Below, one piece after another: positions 5,924-10,821 of a DNA stretch of 10,821 bases. The stretch is from positions 1-10,821 of the forward strand of contig JACNKY010000211.1 of assembly GCA_014381795.1 (NCBI GenBank). Direction: 5' to 3'. The notes beneath the pieces were generated by a model. It was not told the DNA's origin. It saw only the letters and a program-made list of their open reading frames with translations, and searched no databases. The stretch comes from Pseudomonadota bacterium. GTDB lineage: Bacteria; SAR324; NAC60-12. The translations under genes and the position numbers were made by a program. Every line of letters begins with the position of its first letter. Position 1 is the stretch's first letter.

Positions 5924-6484
5924 CTAGACTTTGACGCGTTCCGCATATTCACCGGTTCGAGTATCAATTCTAAGTTGATCTCCTTCATTGACGAATAAAG
6001 GCACATTTACACTGTAACCAGTAGACACTACAGCGGGTTTAGAAGCTCCTGTAACGGTGTTTCCTTTTTCACCGGGAGCAGTTTCTGTAACTTCCAGAAC
6101 AACGAAATTGGGCAAGCTTATTCCGATTGAACGGCCCTTGAAAAAACCAACTTCAATCAGCATATTTTCTGTCAAATAATTCGCCGCGTCACCGACAGCG
6201 TTGCTGTCCAGACTCACCTGTTCGTAGTTGTTGTTATCCATAAAATGGAAATCACCATCATTATACAAATACTGCATTTCTCGGTCTTCTGTATCAGCAG
6301 GTTTGAGTTTTTCTCCAGACTTGTATGTGCGGTCAAGTACTGCGCCGGTTATCATGTTACGGATTTTAGTCCGCGTAAATGCTGTTCCTTTACCAGGTTT
6401 AACAAACTGAAATTCCACAACAACAAATGGATCTCCATCCATCTCAAAACGCAGTCCTTTTCTAATATCGGATGTCTCGTACAC
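5924..6484 (-). CDS. efp: Translation elongation factor P
   Basis: EF-P binds between the ribosomal P and E sites and speeds peptide bond formation at consecutive prolines. The 186-residue length is standard for the three-domain protein. Seen: the KPGKGTAF loop at 29-36, whose Lys32 (E. coli Lys34) is the site of beta-lysylation, and the C-terminal signature from Lys149 to Gly168 (KPAVVSTGYSVNVPLFVNEG), which fits the family pattern at every fixed position. The loop is the lysine type, matching the EpmA encoded next door; EpmB (lysine 2,3-aminomutase) and EpmC are not in the window. The start codon is GTG (6484-6482), preceded by AAAGGA at good spacing; there is no nearby in-frame ATG. The leader of 250 bases contains repeats described separately. 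Confidence 0.98.
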   Translation of the reverse strand: MYETSDIRKGLRFEMDGDPFVVVEFQFVKPGKGTAFTRTKIRNMITGAVLDRTYKSGEKLKPADTEDREMQYLYNDGDFHFMDNNNYEQVSLDSNAVGDAANYLTENMLIEVGFFKGRSIGISLPNFVVLEVTETAPGEKGNTVTGASKPAVVSTGYSVNVPLFVNEGDQLRIDTRTGEYAERVKV

Positions 6485-6734
6485 TTATATCCTTTCGCTG
6501 AAAATTGACTAAATTTAGGATTTTTTCAGTAACTAAACAAAATCATCTGCAGATAAATCACTACTAATTATTAGTCTGACTCAAGCCTGTCTTCATTTGC
6601 TTATGAATCACTATTAAATTATGATCGTTAGCTTAAATCAATCGGCTTAACAAATCGAGTTTATTCTGGCTGATTCCTGTGCCAAAACTTAGCCTAAAAT
6701 GTGGCTGTAATGTATTCCTTTGAGAGCTGGTTTG
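6485..6734. other. Leader between frmB and efp with repeated AATCACTA elements
   Basis: No gene was found. AATCACTACTAATTAT (6556-6571) and AATCACTATTAAATTAT (6606-6622) are imperfect direct repeats 50 bases apart. A 13-base perfect palindrome, ACTAATTATTAGT, occupies 6563-6575 within the first copy. They lie 70-140 bases upstream of the efp GTG, a position suited to an activator or repressor. No clear -35/-10 pair could be assigned. AGCC/GGCT arms near 6690-6710 might form a weak terminator for the frm operon. Confidence 0.4.
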
Positions 6735-7586
6735 TTATGCCAAAAGCGCTTTCGAATGATGTTGAATATGATCTTCCATAAAAGTTGTAATGAAATAATA
6801 ACTGTGATCATATCCACTTTGTAAACGGGCGGTCAATTTTTGATTCCGCTTTTCACAAGTTTTGCGGAACAATTCAAAGTTGAGTTCTTTTTCCAGAAAC
6901 GGATCGTCACCGCCTTGGTCGATCAATAAAGGAATTTCAAGTGTTGAACTTTGAATCAATTCATTTGCATCATGTTTTTTCCAGACCTCCCGATTTTCAC
7001 CGAGATAATTTGCAAATATTTTTTCGCCCCACTGACATTGACTTGGCGCACAGATTGGCGAAAAAGCGGAAACTGAACGGAAATGTCCGGGATTTTTTAA
7101 GGCCAAAGTCAGCGCACCATGTCCACCCATGGAGTGGCCGAAAATGCTCTCCCGTTCTTCCAACACCGGAAAATTTGAGCGGATTATTTCCGGAAGTTCC
7201 TGCATGATGTAATCCTCCATGCGATAGTTGGTGGCCCATTTTTCTTCGCTTGCGTTAATGTAAAAACCCGCTCCGCTTCCCAGATCATAAGCTTCGTCCT
7301 CACCTTCAACCCCAGCCCCGCGAGGACTGGTGTCCGGAGCAACCAACATTATTCCGGATTCCGCCGCGTATTGCTGTGCTCCGGCTTTAGTGATAAAATT
7401 TTCATGATTACAGGTCAATCCGGAAAGCCAGTACAAAACAGGGACAGCTCCTGATTCTGCTTGTGGTGGTAAAAATACAGAAAATTTCATTTCTCCACCG
7501 CAACTTGCTGATGGATGGCTGTACATTTCTGTCCATCCGCCAAAATTTTTGCTTACGTTGAGCTGCTCAATTTTAAGGTCTAACAT
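6735..7586 (-). CDS. frmB: S-formylglutathione hydrolase
   Basis: This esterase (alpha/beta hydrolase fold, cytoplasmic) hydrolyses S-formylglutathione to formate and glutathione, the second step of glutathione-dependent formaldehyde removal. It is 283 residues, normal for the family and very like human esterase D. Seen: WLSGLTCNHENF (53-64); APDTSPRG (83-90); the nucleophile elbow GHSMGG (150-155) with Ser152; DQGGDDPF (223-230) carrying the catalytic Asp; and GYDHSYYF (258-265) with catalytic His261. The start is 18 bases after the frmA stop codon, so the two are almost certainly co-transcribed. No strong Shine-Dalgarno is visible, which suits translation coupled to frmA. Confidence 0.97.
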   Translation of the reverse strand: MLDLKIEQLNVSKNFGGWTEMYSHPSASCGGEMKFSVFLPPQAESGAVPVLYWLSGLTCNHENFITKAGAQQYAAESGIMLVAPDTSPRGAGVEGEDEAYDLGSGAGFYINASEEKWATNYRMEDYIMQELPEIIRSNFPVLEERESIFGHSMGGHGALTLALKNPGHFRSVSAFSPICAPSQCQWGEKIFANYLGENREVWKKHDANELIQSSTLEIPLLIDQGGDDPFLEKELNFELFRKTCEKRNQKLTARLQSGYDHSYYFITTFMEDHIQHHSKALLA

Positions 7587-7604
7587 TGCAGGGCTTGAAA
7601 TAGG

Positions 7605-8717
<1,113 letters not shown>

Positions 8718-8740
8718 TTACTCCTGCTAAAATATTTAGT

Positions 8741-8767
8741 ATTATATAATTACAAAATATATGTAAA
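8741..8767 (-). promoter_or_regulatory. Predicted frmAB promoter
   Basis: On the minus strand TTTACA (8767-8762, 5 of 6) is followed after 15 bases by a perfect TATAAT (8746-8741). The 15-base spacer is short, but the same TTTACATAT start and the same spacing occur upstream of greA. The -35 box is also one arm of a perfect inverted repeat, TTACA-N7-TGTAA (8750-8766), a possible operator. Confidence 0.5.
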
Positions 8768-8811
8768 ATAATCTGCGTAAATTATTGTCTCCAGATGGTT
8801 TCTTTTGATCA

Positions 8812-8840
8812 TTTAAATTATGCTTTAATAATGTTATAAA
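8812..8840 (+). promoter_or_regulatory. Possible gluQ promoter
   Basis: TTTAAA (8812-8817, 4 of 6) and TATAAA (8835-8840, 5 of 6) are 17 bases apart, with transcription predicted near 8847 and about 28 untranslated bases before the ATG at 8875. The predicted start falls inside the 14-base palindrome at 8845-8858. The very AT-rich setting lowers confidence. Confidence 0.35.
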
Positions 8841-8844
8841 GACA

Positions 8845-8858
8845 AATAAATATTTATT
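8845..8858. repeat. 14-base perfect palindrome upstream of gluQ
   Basis: AATAAATATTTATT is a perfect palindrome at the predicted transcription start of gluQ. It could be an operator or simply AT-rich chance. Confidence 0.4.
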
Positions 8859-8874
8859 ACAGTTGCTGAAATTC

Positions 8875-9807
8875 ATGTCTCAAACCGTCATCTCCCGTAT
8901 AGCACCTACACCAAGTGGTTTTCTTCATCTGGGCAATGCTTTTAATTTTTTGTTGACTGCATTACTTGTAGATTGTGAGGGTGGACATTTACATCTCAGG
9001 ATTGATGATCTGGATGGACCTAGAGTTGAGCCTTCTTCTGTGGAAGATATTTTTGTACAGTTGGAATGGCTGGGCATAGAATACGATTCAGGACCTTCAG
9101 GGCCTGATGAATTATTTAAACAATACTCACAACAACTGCGAAGGGAGAGATATTCCGCAACACTTGAATTTCTCCACAATTCTGGAATCTTATATGCCTG
9201 CGAATGTTCCCGTTCCGAAATTAGAAAATTGTCACCAGTCGGAAATTATCCAGGAACCTGCAGGCTAAAAGAGCTGGATTTGATGCAAGATAATCTTCCC
9301 TGGAGAGTTCAAGTTCCTGAACAAACTTATGTGAAGTTCAAAACATTTACAGACAAAGTTGAGAAAATAAATGTAGATCAGGTAATGGGTGATTTCGTAA
9401 TCAAACGGCGAGACGGGTTGCCGGCTTACCAGCTTGCATCTGTCATGGATGATCTGGAACTTGGGGTCAATCTTGTGGTAAGAGGGGAGGATTTACGGGC
9501 TTCCACAGCCGCACAACTTTTTCTCTCACAATGTTTAAATGATCAAGTTTTTCCAGCAGCTCGTTTTATACATCATCAGTTAATAAACGACAATTCAGGA
9601 AACAAACTTTCAAAATCCGCTGGCGCTTTTTCGCTGACAAGTCTACGCGAAAAACATCAATCCCCAGTATGGATTTACCAGGAAACGGCAAAGTCGCTCA
9701 GTCTTCCTTTTCAGCATATTCGGGCACTTGATGATTTAAAAGAAGTCTTTAGGAGCGCTATTCAAAAAAAGGACGGTTTTGAAAACCTGCTTAAACAAGG
9801 GGAATAA
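8875..9807 (+). CDS. gluQ: Glutamyl-Q tRNA(Asp) synthetase
   Basis: This truncated GluRS paralogue (310 residues, no anticodon-binding domain) attaches glutamate to the queuosine at the wobble position of tRNA-Asp. Seen: the HIGH-type HLGN at 18-21 in APTPSGFLHLGN; RIDDLDGPR (42-50); the zinc site Cys109, Cys111, Tyr125 and Cys129 (CECS and YPGTC), as in E. coli YadB; DFVIKRRDGLPAYQLASV (173-190); VRGEDL (202-207); and a KMSKS-type KLSKS at 244-248. I chose ATG 8875. A TTG at 8863 would add four residues (MLKF), but neither start has a clear ribosome binding site and the ATG gives the usual short lead before APTPSG. The gene ends 2 bases before the convergent greA stop. RIDDLD in place of RIEDID recalls Bacteroidetes-type members of the family. 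Confidence 0.95.
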   Translation: MSQTVISRIAPTPSGFLHLGNAFNFLLTALLVDCEGGHLHLRIDDLDGPRVEPSSVEDIFVQLEWLGIEYDSGPSGPDELFKQYSQQLRRERYSATLEFLHNSGILYACECSRSEIRKLSPVGNYPGTCRLKELDLMQDNLPWRVQVPEQTYVKFKTFTDKVEKINVDQVMGDFVIKRRDGLPAYQLASVMDDLELGVNLVVRGEDLRASTAAQLFLSQCLNDQVFPAARFIHHQLINDNSGNKLSKSAGAFSLTSLREKHQSPVWIYQETAKSLSLPFQHIRALDDLKEVFRSAIQKKDGFENLLKQGE

Positions 9808-9809
9808 AC

Positions 9810-10289
9810 TTAACTATTAAATACAACTTCTAGAATTTCGATTTCAATTTTACCTTTGGGAATAGGAATGCTAAGAGTATCTCCGACAGACTTGCCGATC
9901 AGCGCACGAGCAATTGGTGAGGAAACTGATATCTTATTTTTCTGCAGATCAGATTCGTCTGCGCCTACAATCTGATAGTTGCTTTCTTCATCAGTATCAA
10001 CGTCCACAAAAGAAACCGTTGCCCCAAACAAAACCTTTTCTCCAGACAGTTTAGTAATATCAATTACATTGGCGAGGGCCAGCTTTTCATTTAACTCCTG
10101 AATTCTACCTTCGATAAAGCCCTGTTGTTCTTTAGCAGCATGGTATTCCGCATTTTCCTTTAAATCACCATGCTCCCTTGCAGTTGAAATAGCATTTATC
10201 ACTGCAGGACGGTCTTTACTGGTTAATTGTTTAAGTTCTGTTTTCAAACTTTCGTATCCCAGTGGGGTCATCGGGTAAGACTCACTCAT
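9810..10289 (-). CDS. greA: Transcription elongation factor GreA
   Basis: GreA enters the RNA polymerase secondary channel and stimulates cleavage of backtracked RNA. It is 159 residues, typical length. The N-terminal coiled coil (about 8-75) carries the tip [20 protein letters not shown] (37-56) with the catalytic Asp42 and Glu45 (E. coli Asp41 and Glu44). The C-terminal FKBP-like domain includes [10 protein letters not shown] (88-97) and [18 protein letters not shown] (119-136). No Shine-Dalgarno is visible before the ATG, and a TATAAA box ends only 8 bases upstream, so a very short or absent leader is possible. It converges with gluQ with a 2-base gap; the usual carB or lysS neighbours are absent. 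Confidence 0.97.
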   Translation of the reverse strand: MSESYPMTPLGYESLKTELKQLTSKDRPAVINAISTAREHGDLKENAEYHAAKEQQGFIEGRIQELNEKLALANVIDITKLSGEKVLFGATVSFVDVDTDEESNYQIVGADESDLQKNKISVSSPIARALIGKSVGDTLSIPIPKGKIEIEILEVVFNS

Positions 10290-10297
10290 GTAAAAAA

Positions 10298-10324
10298 TTT
10301 ATAGAAGATTAAAAGATATGTAAA
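10298..10324 (-). promoter_or_regulatory. Predicted greA promoter
   Basis: On the minus strand TTTACA (10324-10319) is followed after 15 bases by TATAAA (10303-10298). Its sequence and spacing parallel the frmA promoter (both read TTTACATAT, then N12, then TATAAW). The predicted start is at or within a base or two of the greA ATG. Confidence 0.45.
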
Positions 10325-10340
10325 ATAGGCGCTGACAGGC

Positions 10341-10362
10341 AGCTTTTTGAACATCAAAAGCT
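10341..10362. repeat. Hairpin between lipoprotein gene and greA
   Basis: AGCTTTTTGA, ACA, TCAAAAGCT form a nine-pair stem with one bulged base and a three-base loop. It lies after the lipoprotein gene stop and just upstream of the greA -35 box. It may terminate the lipoprotein transcript, though no T-tract follows on the minus strand, or serve as an operator. Confidence 0.4.
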
Positions 10363-10404
10363 TATAAGATAAATGGAGGAAGGCAAAAAATCAAGTTGTG
10401 AAAA

Positions 10405-10821
10405 TCAACGCAGATTAGGTAGCAGCAAATCGTATTGATTATGGTAAACAGCGATTATTTCACCACTGCCGTCATCAGGCAGATTGCGGCGAATAACGCG
10501 TGCTAATGAGGAATTCATTTCCTCCAGATTCTGCATTGCAAAGTAGTGAGAGGCCCTTCTGTCCCAGCACTTCTTAACCTTCCGGGAATGGTGAACTGAA
10601 TCCGAGGCTGCGTAAAATGCCTGATATAATTGATTTTCACTGCGTTCCTCAAAAAACAATGCTAAACCGGACTTGGCATCTTCATGTAGATTAAAGGCTC
10701 TTTCGATGACAGAATCCGCACAAGATACCGGACCTGTAGCATCTTTCGAAAAACCAAGTATTTGTGAACATCCGGAACTTAAAAAAAGAATCCCTGCAAA
10801 AAGCGGCAGCCAGGCTGTTTT
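10405..10821 (-). CDS. Predicted lipoprotein, N-terminal codons beyond the window edge
   Basis: The frame is open from the right edge of the window to TGA at 10407-10405, giving at least 138 residues. The visible N-terminus is a signal peptide: KTAWLPLFAGILFLSSGC, with the lipobox SSGC placing the modified Cys at residue 18 of the visible part. Probably only one or a few residues, including the start Met, are missing. The mature part is hydrophilic and helical (GLALFFEERSENQ, AMQNLEEMNSSLARVIRRN), with Cys34 and Cys90 as further cysteines that could pair in the periplasm. A TTG at 10659 could be taken for the start, but it is internal and would remove the signal peptide. I do not recognise the family. 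The residue after the lipid Cys is Ser, so outer-membrane sorting is likely under E. coli rules. Confidence 0.8.
   Translation of the reverse strand, partial: KTAWLPLFAGILFLSSGCSQILGFSKDATGPVSCADSVIERAFNLHEDAKSGLALFFEERSENQLYQAFYAASDSVHHSRKVKKCWDRRASHYFAMQNLEEMNSSLARVIRRNLPDDGSGEIIAVYHNQYDLLLPNLR

Overview
The window is chromosomal housekeeping DNA from a Gram-negative bacterium of low to moderate GC (roughly 40-43% by eye). Gram-negative character is supported by a lipoprotein signal peptide, the glutathione-linked formaldehyde pathway and the EpmA/EF-P pair. I cannot place it firmly. The mixture (CIRCE/HrcA control, EpmA-type EF-P, GluQ-RS, MetA with an acetyl-CoA-type signature) would fit a marine proteobacterial or deltaproteobacteria-related lineage such as SAR324, but that is inference. 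No transposon, phage, CRISPR array, rRNA or tRNA was seen.

Layout. 1-250 is a leader without a gene. 251-1183 (+) is metA, the acyltransferase that activates homoserine. 1294-2388 (+) is an unrecognised single-span membrane protein with a basic, glycine-rich tail. 2437-2853 (-) is a stand-alone HNH endonuclease, divergent from a TerB-like protein at 2983-3393 (+). 3516-3638 (+) is an ATG-less stretch that reads like protein and may be a gene remnant. 3592-3813 (-) is a 73-residue protein, preceded by a possible 32-codon ORF and a near-perfect CIRCE operator overlapping a strong promoter. 4052-4369 (-) is a small DUF6122/YdjM-like membrane protein. 4437-5732 (-) is epmA and 5924-6484 (-) is efp. 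6735-7586 and 7605-8714 (both -) are frmB and frmA. 8875-9807 (+) is gluQ, convergent with greA at 9810-10289 (-). A lipoprotein gene, 10405-10821 (-), runs off the right edge.

How the genes work together. EpmA attaches beta-lysine to the EF-P lysine (K32 here), and the modified factor rescues ribosomes at polyproline. FrmA oxidises S-hydroxymethylglutathione to S-formylglutathione, which FrmB hydrolyses to formate and glutathione; the two lie 18 bases apart as one operon. GluQ-RS modifies queuosine in tRNA-Asp, and GreA rescues backtracked RNA polymerase. The locus is therefore rich in translation and transcription fidelity functions.

The most unusual element is the heat-shock-type (HrcA/CIRCE) control region at 3943-3980. 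Its -10 box sits inside the operator spacer, and it points not at groESL or dnaK but at a tiny transcription unit encoding a 73-residue protein with an FLxxGGxI motif, probably preceded by a 32-codon ORF.
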